In this document: piece after piece, positions 35,878 through 43,352 of the stretch
How the letters are laid out: each line of letters begins with the position of its first letter
Numbering within the stretch: position 1 is the stretch's first letter
Translations under genes and position numbers: made by a program
Notes under the pieces: model-generated
Database searches by the model: none
Told to the model about the DNA's origin: nothing
What the model saw: the letters and a program-made list of their open reading frames with translations, nothing else
Assembly: GCA_022510485.1 (NCBI GenBank)
Contig: JAFLTI010000005.1
Span: 1 to 64,000 of the forward strand
Direction: 5' to 3'
Length of the DNA: 64,000 bases
DNA from: Lentimicrobiaceae bacterium
GTDB lineage: Bacteria; Bacteroidota; Bacteroidia; Bacteroidales; P3

Positions 35878-37633
35878 AATACGCCTTTTTCAATCTTTCA
35901 AGTTTTTCCAACGAATCCGGCATACCACGCAAATATTCAAAAAGCACACCACACAAGTGTTTTTCCCAAAGATGTGCATAAGCCTCTATTTTGTTGGTTT
36001 GTTCTTGGTTCAAATAGTGTTCCAACTGACAAAAATAAGCTCCTCCGATATGGTATGCGGAACCAAGTCCTTCGATACATTCAATTTCAACATTCAAACG
36101 TTGCATCTTTTGCTGTATCTCAGTTTTCATACCACCAAACACATCAAGCATTTCTATATTTTCTTCCGCTTTAATCTCCTGCCATGCAAAGCGGCGGCGC
36201 ATAGCGAAATCCATACTTTCCACTCCACGGTCAATATCGTTCATTGTTCCTATGATATAAACATTTTCGGGTACATAAAAACCTTTATAGAAAGGATCCG
36301 ACTCATTCTGTATCAAATTCTGATATTGGGTTGTTACTCGCCCTTTCTCTCCGCGGTAACCAGGGTCTATGCTAAAAAACAACTCCCCAAATATTTTTGA
36401 AATTTCCCCACGATTGATTTCATCGATAATAAATACATATGGGTTCTGCTTTTCATCAACTTGAAGCGTACCCACTGGGGCTTCCTGTTGAGATGCAACA
36501 TTCTCTGTTTTCTTCTCTGTTCTGTCTAATAAACCTTGAACCACTCCCCTGTACAAGGAGTAGTCCAAGGTATTACCAATAACGTCAATGAAATTCTGTC
36601 TTCGTTCATACCTAATATCATATATACCCAACGACACATAGTGATCATAAAGTTTTTTCAAATACTCGATTTGCGCATTTTGAAAGTCTTCTCCTTTCAA
36701 AAATTCTATTCTTGGGCTACCTTTAAATGATTCTATCCGCACTTGCAGTTTACGATGTTTCCGAAAGTCCGAATATAATTCAGCCTTTCCTGTCTCAACA
36801 TCCTGCATTAAATTTTGATAAGCTTCTTCAAATGATTTACCATGATTCAGAGTAAAAGGAATCCGGTTCTGAGAAGATCCTAATGCTTTTTTACAAAACT
36901 CCTTAAATACTCCATCCTTTCTTTCAAAACCGATATTACCGTTTTTATCAGGCTTTGTCGGTCGTAATCCTTCCACAAAATCTGTATAATCGTATGAAGG
37001 ATGAAATTGTACAAACCCCACTTTTGCCTCCATTGCTTTAGCTATCGCCTTGGCTAAATATGTTTTTCCCGTTCCAGGTGCGCCCGTCAGAATAAGATTT
37101 CTATTGGATTTCAATAACTGAATATATTTTTCGTATGAAGTTGTATTATCTTTTTCATCAAAAAGTCCAACAGATGTAAGCAAATCGGACACCTCCAATT
37201 CACGAGGAATATAGAACTTCAAATCCTTACTATACTTTTTAGGAAAACCAAGTAAAGATAAGAAGCGTTCATACTGAACCAATAGACTCCCATTCTCTCT
37301 TTCAGGCCTATATATTTTCTGTTTCCTATCTAATTGTTCATTTGTTTTCCTGCCATCCCCCTTATTCGCCTCATGCTTTTTCAATGTGTTATTTTTATAA
37401 CCCACAAACATACTCGGCGCAAAATACAACTGATCATCGATTTTCTCAACAACAACCCACTTACCTAGAGAATACCTTTCCTGTGCCCATTTCCTCTCTT
37501 CTTTCTTTCTACTTTTTGCGTAAGCATAAAGTGTTTTTATGTTCTTTACAACATCTTCCCTACTTGTGATATAATCTGTGCGTAACATTATTTGTTGTTT
37601 TTTATCCAATCTTTTTACCTTAACATAGTCCAA
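35843..37633 (-). CDS. mcrB: McrB-type AAA+ GTPase with non-standard N-terminus
   Basis: A 596-residue motor of the restriction complex. Walker A GAPGTGKTYLAK is at about 183-194, Walker B FIIDEINRG at about 398, and the McrB signature GTMNDIDRGVESMDFAMRRRFAW starts near 461. The N-terminal 150 residues (KWVVVEKIDDQLYFAPSMFVGYKNNT..HEANKGDGRKTNEQ) do not look like the 5mC-binding DUF3578 domain and are probably a different DNA-reading module. An internal ATG at residue 16 (37588) could also start the protein. A good -7 box lies 56 bp upstream. Confidence 0.88.
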   Translation of the reverse strand: MDYVKVKRLDKKQQIMLRTDYITSREDVVKNIKTLYAYAKSRKKEERKWAQERYSLGKWVVVEKIDDQLYFAPSMFVGYKNNTLKKHEANKGDGRKTNEQLDRKQKIYRPERENGSLLVQYERFLSLLGFPKKYSKDLKFYIPRELEVSDLLTSVGLFDEKDNTTSYEKYIQLLKSNRNLILTGAPGTGKTYLAKAIAKAMEAKVGFVQFHPSYDYTDFVEGLRPTKPDKNGNIGFERKDGVFKEFCKKALGSSQNRIPFTLNHGKSFEEAYQNLMQDVETGKAELYSDFRKHRKLQVRIESFKGSPRIEFLKGEDFQNAQIEYLKKLYDHYVSLGIYDIRYERRQNFIDVIGNTLDYSLYRGVVQGLLDRTEKKTENVASQQEAPVGTLQVDEKQNPYVFIIDEINRGEISKIFGELFFSIDPGYRGEKGRVTTQYQNLIQNESDPFYKGFYVPENVYIIGTMNDIDRGVESMDFAMRRRFAWQEIKAEENIEMLDVFGGMKTEIQQKMQRLNVEIECIEGLGSAYHIGGAYFCQLEHYLNQEQTNKIEAYAHLWEKHLCGVLFEYLRGMPDSLEKLERLKKAYFEENEDNQSER

Positions 37634-37688
37634 ACAAACCTAACTCTTATTCTTAGCCTACAGAAAAGGTTGGCGGTTTAGCAAAACG

Positions 37689-37696
37689 CAAAGATA
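37689..37696 (-). promoter_or_regulatory. -7 box of mcrBC
   Basis: TATCTTTG on the minus strand (37696-37689), 55 bp upstream of the mcrB ATG. A -33 element is not clear. Confidence 0.6.
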
Positions 37697-37742
37697 AAAT
37701 ATATTTTTACAACTAAAAACGCTATTTATGCACCAAATATGG

Positions 37743-37846
37743 AATTTATATTATTATAATTTTCAATACATTAGCAAAACGTGTTGGCTTTTAATCATAT
37801 AGCATTTCGCTTATTAAAAATCTGCCCGATTATAATAATATAAATT
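37743..37846. repeat. AT-rich 18-bp perfect inverted repeat, 68-bp spacer
   Basis: AATTTATATTATTATAAT (37743-37760) and its exact complement at 37829-37846. The spacer shows no ORF. No target-site duplication was seen outside the arms. It lies at the edge of the AT-rich McrBC patch. Confidence 0.75.
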
Positions 37847-37892
37847 TTTACAAAAATTACCACCTTTCAAGACATTTGGTCTTGCAGTTTGA

Positions 37893-37974
37893 ATAGTGCG
37901 TTTGAAATCGACAAAATGTACGAGATAGTGCGTTTGAAATCGGCTAAATCTATAAAATAATGCGTTTTGCCGTC
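37893..37974. repeat. Three copies of a ~18-bp motif at exact 32-bp period
   Basis: ATAGTGCGTTTGAAATCG occurs at 37893-37910 and 37925-37942, identical, and a degraded copy (ATAATGCGTTTTGCCG) begins at 37957: start-to-start distance 32 bp both times. The spacers between copies are unrelated. 32 is not a multiple of three, so protein coding does not explain the period. Confidence 0.82.
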
Positions 37975-38009
37975 TATTTTCAGCGTGAGAAGCTGAAAAT
38001 AGACGGCAA
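37967..38009. repeat. 18-bp perfect stem-loop
   Basis: TTGCCGTCTATTTTCAGC (37967-37984) and its exact complement (37992-38009) with loop GTGAGAA. The left arm overlaps the third 32-bp repeat copy. On the minus strand it lies 60 bp after the SUMF1-type lipoprotein gene but is followed by only four A/T pairs, so it is a weak terminator candidate. 37634-38069 holds no gene that can be supported. Confidence 0.85.
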
Positions 38010-38069
38010 GTTGATACACGTTGTGCCTGCCTATGATTGGCTGTTGCAAAAATAAGGTGGCGTTTGGAG

Positions 38070-39137
38070 CTACGGCATCATCACCACGCGGAAGCCTATG
38101 TAGTAGTTGCGGAGGTTTGGATATTCGGAAAAGCGGAATGCCGCCCGGCAATTCTCGGCATTATACATATAACAGCCTCCCCGGGTTACATGGTTGGCAG
38201 TAGGATATATACTTTTATCAGGGCCCTGCGGGTTTTCGGTTTCTTTTTCGTTATAGGAAGCATCATACCAATCCGAGCACCATTCCCATACGTTACCGCT
38301 CATATCATAGATTCCCAACTCATTGGCTTCCTTCAGACCTACCGGATGGGATTGAATACCGCTATTGTTTTCGTACCAAGCCACCTCATCCACATTATCG
38401 CTTCCACTATACCTGAAATGCCGAGATTTGTTGCCGCCTCTGGCTGCATATTCCCATTGCGCTTCGGTAGGCAACATATATTTCTTGCCCGTCGCCTCGC
38501 TCAATTTATCGCAAAATTGCTTTGCGTCTTCCCAACTTATATAATACATAGGGTATTCACTTCCCGAACCTAAGATACCATAATTAAACTCATCCGCCAA
38601 TATCATCTGTTCCTCCAAACTCGTTCCCATCACTGCCGTCCACTGCGCCTGCGTAATCTCATACTTTCCTATATAATACGAATCCAATCTGATGTTTCTC
38701 ACCGGTTTTTCATTTTCATAGGCGTCTTCCCCTTGCTCCGGCGTGGCTCCCATCTCAAAAAAGCCACCCTCCACATACACCATTCCCAAATCAAGCTCCG
38801 TTTCCATATAGCCCTTTGCCATCGCTATATCTATCCGCATGCTCTGTCCTGCTGCAAGTTCTATATCTTTTTTCACATAGTCAACGTAGCCTTCCTGCTG
38901 TATCTTAATCGTATAATTACCCTTGCGCAAGCGGTTAAACTGAAAAGTTCCGTCTTCTGCCGTAGTGGTTTCCTTATCCAATTCCTCTAAGCGAACCGTC
39001 AGACCCGAAAGGGTCTGACCCGTTTCTATATCTATTACTTGTCCTTGTATGGAGGCTTTTTTAGCCTCATCTTTTTCACAGCCCGTCAGGCAGGTAAGCA
39101 CCGCCACACCTGCCAATACATAAAGCAGTCTTTTCAT
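38070..39137 (-). CDS. Lipoprotein with carboxypeptidase-regulatory-like and SUMF1/FGE domains
   Basis: A 355-residue lipoprotein starting at the ATG at 39137 (MKRLLYVLAGVAVLTCLTGC); the longer frame adds 18 unlikely residues. The lipobox cysteine is about C20. Residues ~30-105 form a CarboxypepD_reg-like beta domain (GQVIDIETGQTLSGLTVRL..GNYTIKIQQEGY). Residues ~120-355 form a sulfatase-modifying-factor domain (MVYVEGGFFEMGATPEQGED..NVWEWCSDWYD..RAAFRFSEYP..IGFRVV). The same domain is the body of PorK, but this gene has no other T9SS link. Function unknown; a surface binding role is as likely as catalysis. Confidence 0.88.
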   Translation of the reverse strand: MKRLLYVLAGVAVLTCLTGCEKDEAKKASIQGQVIDIETGQTLSGLTVRLEELDKETTTAEDGTFQFNRLRKGNYTIKIQQEGYVDYVKKDIELAAGQSMRIDIAMAKGYMETELDLGMVYVEGGFFEMGATPEQGEDAYENEKPVRNIRLDSYYIGKYEITQAQWTAVMGTSLEEQMILADEFNYGILGSGSEYPMYYISWEDAKQFCDKLSEATGKKYMLPTEAQWEYAARGGNKSRHFRYSGSDNVDEVAWYENNSGIQSHPVGLKEANELGIYDMSGNVWEWCSDWYDASYNEKETENPQGPDKSIYPTANHVTRGGCYMYNAENCRAAFRFSEYPNLRNYYIGFRVVMMP

Positions 39138-39188
39138 TCTTGATTTTGGTTTTATAGTTGTGCCCTCAACACTATTGCCGAAAGCCCG

Positions 39189-39219
39189 CAAATATACTCA
39201 ATCCACCCTTAAAACCAAA
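39189..39219 (-). promoter_or_regulatory. Promoter of the SUMF1-type lipoprotein
   Basis: Minus strand TTTG (39219-39216), 19 bp, TATATTTG (39196-39189): perfect match. Start codon about 50 bp downstream. The remaining gap to 39306 shows two small hairpins (around 39255-39290) that could end the operon on the right. Confidence 0.8.
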
Positions 39220-39306
39220 CAAAAATTTCTATGTATTAATACGTTACTAAATACTGAGGATTTTATATCCTTAGGCTTGGATTAGCCTCTTTTTAGACAA
39301 ATATTG

Positions 39307-40290
39307 CTAGTATTCTCTTCCCAAAAGGCCGGCAGTAAAAGCTTTCAAGGCGTGCAACGTGTCTGAATCCACCGAAGAAACAAGCGCATCTATCTCTGTT
39401 CCGGCTTCGGCAAAGAGTTGGTTCACGGCAGCACGGCAGTCTTCGTGGGCATTTGCCTTCTCAAAGAGAGCCTTTACGGTAGCTATCTTTTCTTCTTCAT
39501 TCATGCCGGTAGAAGTAAACAGTGCCTCTAATTTCTTGCGATCCGTTTCTTTTAAGTTCTCTATTGCCCTGACATACAGATACGTTTTTTTATTCTCCCG
39601 GATATCGCCTCCTATGCGTTTGCCGAATTTGGATTCATCCGCATACAGATCCAGCCAATCGTCTTGCAACTGGAAAGCCAGCCCGATTTTGTTGCCATAG
39701 GCGTATAAACGCTTTACGTCTTCTTGGGGAGCACCTGCCACCAATGCGCCTATTTCTAAGGAACCTGCAATGAGCACAGCCGTTTTAAGGCGAATCATCT
39801 CCATATATTCGCTCTTGCTTACCTCAGACTGCGTTTCAAAGTTCATATCGTATTGCTGCCCCTCGCAAACGCCCAATGCCAAGCGGTGAAAGGCATCCAG
39901 CACTTCGGGCAGGCAATCTTTAGGGGCTTTTGCCACCAAACAAGAAGCGGCGGCAAACATCGCATCGCCCGAAAGAATAGCCGTGTCGGCGTTCCATTTT
40001 ACATGAACCGTAGCCATACCGTGCCGCATGGCGGCATTATCCATCACATCATCGTGCAGCAAGGTAAAATTATGAAACACCTCCAGCCCCACGGCGGGCA
40101 TCAAGGCTTCGCGGTAATCCTTGCCGAACAAACCACACGCCATCAACGCCAATACCGGACGTATGCGCTTTCCGCCCTGCCCCAAGGCATACACGGCAGG
40201 TTGGTAGAGGGCTTGAGGCTCGCCCTTCCAAAGTTGCAATTCCCGCAAGGTTTTCTCTACTTCCTGTCTGAGTTGCGCATAGTTTTTCAT
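39307..40290 (-). CDS. Polyprenyl diphosphate synthase (trans-isoprenyl)
   Basis: A 327-residue enzyme starting at the ATG at 40290. First aspartate-rich motif LLHDDVMDNAAMRHG (about residues 78-92) and second motif LAFQLQDDWLDLYAD mark the trans-polyprenyl synthase family. It extends isoprenoid diphosphates for quinone tails or similar; chain length cannot be read with certainty. Its ATG overlaps the ABC-F stop as ATGA, so the two are translationally coupled. Confidence 0.92.
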   Translation of the reverse strand: MKNYAQLRQEVEKTLRELQLWKGEPQALYQPAVYALGQGGKRIRPVLALMACGLFGKDYREALMPAVGLEVFHNFTLLHDDVMDNAAMRHGMATVHVKWNADTAILSGDAMFAAASCLVAKAPKDCLPEVLDAFHRLALGVCEGQQYDMNFETQSEVSKSEYMEMIRLKTAVLIAGSLEIGALVAGAPQEDVKRLYAYGNKIGLAFQLQDDWLDLYADESKFGKRIGGDIRENKKTYLYVRAIENLKETDRKKLEALFTSTGMNEEEKIATVKALFEKANAHEDCRAAVNQLFAEAGTEIDALVSSVDSDTLHALKAFTAGLLGREY

Positions 40291-42242
40291 AAGCCCAATT
40301 CCTCCAATTTTTCCTGCAATGCCGCCCATTCATCGGTTTTGGCGGCAGAGAGCCGTTTCTTTTCTTCGTATCGGTTGCAGTTTTCTACGGTACACTGCGT
40401 GGCATCGGCAATAAAAATCCCGTCCATTTCCGCCAATTCGGCTTCCAATGCCGCAATTTCGGTTTCAAGTTTTTCTATCGCGTTCTTGAGTTTGCGCGTT
40501 TCCCTGTCCAACTGCTTTTTCTGTTCCCTTTCCTGTGCCGCGCTGGTTTTGGGAGCGGACACCACGTTTACAGAAGCGTTCCTGTCGGCTGGTTTAGCCC
40601 CTGCCGAAGCGCGTTCCAACTCTTGCAGGCGTTCCATCTTGCGGTCTTCCAAAAACGAAGCCACATCGCCTATATGCGGTTTTACCTTTCCGTCTCTGAA
40701 TTCGTAGGTTTTGGTGGTAAGTCCTTCCAAAAAGTCGCGGTCGTGGCTCACCACAATCAAACTGCCGTCATATTGCAACAGAGCCATCTTGAGAATATCC
40801 TTGGAACGCATATCAAGATGGTTGGTAGGTTCATCTAAAATGAGCAGGTTTACCGGTTCCAGCAAGAGTTTTGCCAAAGCAAGCCTGCCTTTTTCTCCCC
40901 CGGAAAGAACCTTTACTTTCTTTTCTATATCCTCGCCCGAAAAAAGGAAACAGCCCAAAATATTGCGGATTCGGGTGCGGACTTCGCCTACGGCTATATC
41001 GTCTATGGTTTCAAACACCGTTTTGTCTGCGTTGAGCAAAGCTGCCTGATTCTGGGCAAAGTAGCCTATCTTTACGCCGGAGCCGAGTTCCAGCAAGCCC
41101 TCGTGATCGGTAATCTCGCCTACGGCAATCTTTGAAAAAGTGGATTTTCCCTCGCCGTTGCGCCCCACCAGCGCCACTTTCTCACCTTTTTCGAGCACGA
41201 AATCAAAATGTGAAAAAATCTGTTTTTCTCCGTAACGTTTGCCTATATCCTGCGCCCTTATCACGATTTTACCGCAATGCGGAGCAGGCGGAAAACGGAA
41301 TGAAATGGCGGATTTATCGGTTTCGTCAACCTCTACCCTTTCCATTTTTTCCAACATCTTAAGGCGCGACTGTGCCTGCCGTGCCTTAGTTGCCTTGTAT
41401 CGAAAGCGTTCTATAAAACGCTCTATGTTCTCTATTTCTTTCTGCTGGTTGTCGTATGCCGATTGCTGTATCTGCCGGCGTTCCTCCCGCTGAATCACAT
41501 ATTCGGAATACGATACGCTGTAGTCTTCTATCTTACCCAGCACAATTTCTATGGTGCGGTTGGTAACGTGATCCAAAAATTTGCGGTCGTGGCTAACCAA
41601 CACCACCGCGCCCTGATAGCCCTGCAAGAACTCTTCCAGCCATCCGATAGACTCTATGTCGAGGTGGTTGGTAGGCTCGTCGAGCAACATTACTTCCGGG
41701 TTCTTGAGCAATATTTTCGCCAACTCCACACGCATCTGCCAACCGGAGCTGAATTCGGTAATTTTACGAGTAAAATCGCTGCGTTTGAAACCCAAGCCGA
41801 GCAATACTTTTTCCGCCATTCCCATACGGTCGCTTCCGCCTAAGAGATGAAACCTCTCGTTGGCTTCGGCAAGGCGTTCAATCAGCTTATGATAGGCTTC
41901 CGATTCATAATCGGTGCGTTCCGAAATTTTGAGCGTAAGTTCTTCTATCTCCTTTTCGAGCGCGTTGCTTTTGTTAAAGGCAGTCAGCGTTTCGTCCATA
42001 ACGCTGCGCGTGGAGTCGGGAATCATTTCCTGCGGCAGATACCCCACTTCATGCCCGCCGGTAAGCACGATGCTACCGCTTTCGGACGCCTGCAATCCCG
42101 CCAGTATCTTAAGCAAAGTGGATTTTCCCGCACCGTTTTTTCCGGTAAGCCCTATGCGGTCTTTGTCTTTTATGATAAAGGAAACATTGTCGAAAAGCGT
42201 TTTTCCGGTAAAGGAAACCGAAAGGCGGTTAACGGAAATCAT
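40287..42242 (-). CDS. ABC-F family ATPase
   Basis: A 651-residue soluble protein with two ABC domains. Walker A motifs are GKNGAGKSTLL and GRNGEGKSTFSK; both Walker B/linker regions (LLLDEPTNHLDIES, LILDEPTNHLDMRS) and the central P-site linker (KKERR-like EERRQIQQSAYDNQQKEIENI) are present. A charged C-terminal coiled coil ends the protein. ABC-F proteins act on stalled ribosomes rather than as transporters. Start at the ATG at 42242, ATGA overlap with lspA. Confidence 0.93.
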   Translation of the reverse strand: MISVNRLSVSFTGKTLFDNVSFIIKDKDRIGLTGKNGAGKSTLLKILAGLQASESGSIVLTGGHEVGYLPQEMIPDSTRSVMDETLTAFNKSNALEKEIEELTLKISERTDYESEAYHKLIERLAEANERFHLLGGSDRMGMAEKVLLGLGFKRSDFTRKITEFSSGWQMRVELAKILLKNPEVMLLDEPTNHLDIESIGWLEEFLQGYQGAVVLVSHDRKFLDHVTNRTIEIVLGKIEDYSVSYSEYVIQREERRQIQQSAYDNQQKEIENIERFIERFRYKATKARQAQSRLKMLEKMERVEVDETDKSAISFRFPPAPHCGKIVIRAQDIGKRYGEKQIFSHFDFVLEKGEKVALVGRNGEGKSTFSKIAVGEITDHEGLLELGSGVKIGYFAQNQAALLNADKTVFETIDDIAVGEVRTRIRNILGCFLFSGEDIEKKVKVLSGGEKGRLALAKLLLEPVNLLILDEPTNHLDMRSKDILKMALLQYDGSLIVVSHDRDFLEGLTTKTYEFRDGKVKPHIGDVASFLEDRKMERLQELERASAGAKPADRNASVNVVSAPKTSAAQEREQKKQLDRETRKLKNAIEKLETEIAALEAELAEMDGIFIADATQCTVENCNRYEEKKRLSAAKTDEWAALQEKLEELGL

Positions 42243-42883
42243 ACTCGCTCGGGCTGTTTTTTCTTGGATGAAAACCAAAAATCGCGCTGGGATATAAAGA
42301 ACACGACAAAGCCTACCGTAATGGCGGAATCGGCTATATTGAACACCGGGCGGAAAAACAGAAACTCTTGTCCGCCCACTGCCGGCATCCAATCCGGGTA
42401 GAAACCGTGCACAAGCGGAAAATAGAGCATATCCACTACCCTGCCTTGCAAAAACGGAGCATATCCCTCCGCCGGAAAGAGCTGCGCCACATGAAAATAG
42501 CTTTCGCTAAAGATTAGCCCGTAAAAGGCACTGTCTATCATATTGCCGATTGCTCCTGCCAAAATCAGCGAAAGCGAAACGATTAGGGCGGTGTTTGTTC
42601 TTTTTTTCCGGTTGCTTTTGATTATATACCAAATCAAAAGACCTATGGCAGCCAAACGTATCAGGCTCAGCAACAACTTGCCGCCCTCTCCGCCGAAACT
42701 GAAGCCGAAAGCCATGCCCTCGTTTTCTAAAAAATGAATCTTGAACCAACTGAAAACGTTGATTTCATCGCCTATGCGCATAGTAAGCTTTATCCAAAAC
42801 TTACTCGCCTGATCCAGCACCAGCACAAGCAATACCACCCATAGCGGCAAATGCCGCCCAAACCAGGCAAAAAAACTTTTCAT
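42239..42883 (-). CDS. lspA: Lipoprotein signal peptidase
   Basis: A 214-residue inner-membrane aspartyl protease that removes lipoprotein signal peptides. Four membrane helices are visible (LPLWVVLLVLVLDQASKFW at the N-terminus). The conserved blocks are LDQASK, GAIGNMIDSAFYG and FNIADSAITVG with the two catalytic aspartates. An insertion between the last helices (HVAQLFPAEGYAPFLQGRV) is usual in Bacteroidota. The start at 42883 is chosen because the upstream frame is unlike the family. Confidence 0.94.
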   Translation of the reverse strand: MKSFFAWFGRHLPLWVVLLVLVLDQASKFWIKLTMRIGDEINVFSWFKIHFLENEGMAFGFSFGGEGGKLLLSLIRLAAIGLLIWYIIKSNRKKRTNTALIVSLSLILAGAIGNMIDSAFYGLIFSESYFHVAQLFPAEGYAPFLQGRVVDMLYFPLVHGFYPDWMPAVGGQEFLFFRPVFNIADSAITVGFVVFFISQRDFWFSSKKKQPERV

Positions 42884-42896
42884 GCAAGGAACACTC

Positions 42897-43325
42897 TTAC
42901 AAATTTTCGGACTCTTCCTGCACCATCGGGCGTTTGAACCTATCGTTCTTGGCATCGATGCTCAAAGTGGCGTGAGGCACCACCTTAAGGCGTTCCTTGT
43001 CGATAAGCTTGCCCGTTTCACGGCAGATACCGTAGGTTTTGTTTTCGATACGCACCAAAGCTGCTTCCAGAGAAGCGATAAACTTTTGCTGACGGTTCGC
43101 CAAGCGGGCGTTTTCCTCTTTCGACAGAACCTGATAGCCTTCTTCCAACACCTTGAAAGTAGGCGAAGTGTCGTTAATGTCGTTCTCTCCGTTGTTGGTA
43201 TAGGCTTCACGCAAGGCTTCCAAATCCAGCTTAGCCTTGGCTAACTTATCCAATATAATCTGTTTGAATTCCTCCAATTCCTTGTCGGAATAGCGGTTTT
43301 TTTCGGCGGGTTCTTTTGTTTTCAT
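42897..43325 (-). CDS. TraR/DksA-family regulator without zinc cysteines
   Basis: A 142-residue protein (start ATG 43325; a GTG at 43352 is possible). Residues ~15-90 form the coiled coil and the C-terminal part has the DksA globular pattern (YGICRETGKLIDKERLKVVPHATLSI). Only one of the four zinc-binding cysteines remains. DksA-like proteins bind the RNA polymerase secondary channel with ppGpp. It lies between ileS and lspA in one transcript. Confidence 0.87.
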   Translation of the reverse strand: MKTKEPAEKNRYSDKELEEFKQIILDKLAKAKLDLEALREAYTNNGENDINDTSPTFKVLEEGYQVLSKEENARLANRQQKFIASLEAALVRIENKTYGICRETGKLIDKERLKVVPHATLSIDAKNDRFKRPMVQEESENL

Positions 43326-43352
43326 AGTGTTTCGTTTGTCTTCTTTAAGCAC

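Noticed and set aside
36000-37633. Type IV-like anti-phage systems other than McrBC (e.g. Septu, Gabija)
   Set aside because: The GTMNxxDR signature and the McrC partner identify McrBC.
37893-37974. Mini CRISPR array
   Set aside because: Three copies only, repeat half of the period, third copy degraded, no cas genes in the window.
37867-38151. 94-codon frame on the minus strand ending KLQDQMS
   Set aside because: Its codons follow the 32-bp repeats, a period that is not a multiple of three, and its start lies in the lipoprotein gene.
38070-39137. Second porK
   Set aside because: It carries an extra regulatory-like domain and is not adjacent to T9SS genes; only the fold is shared.
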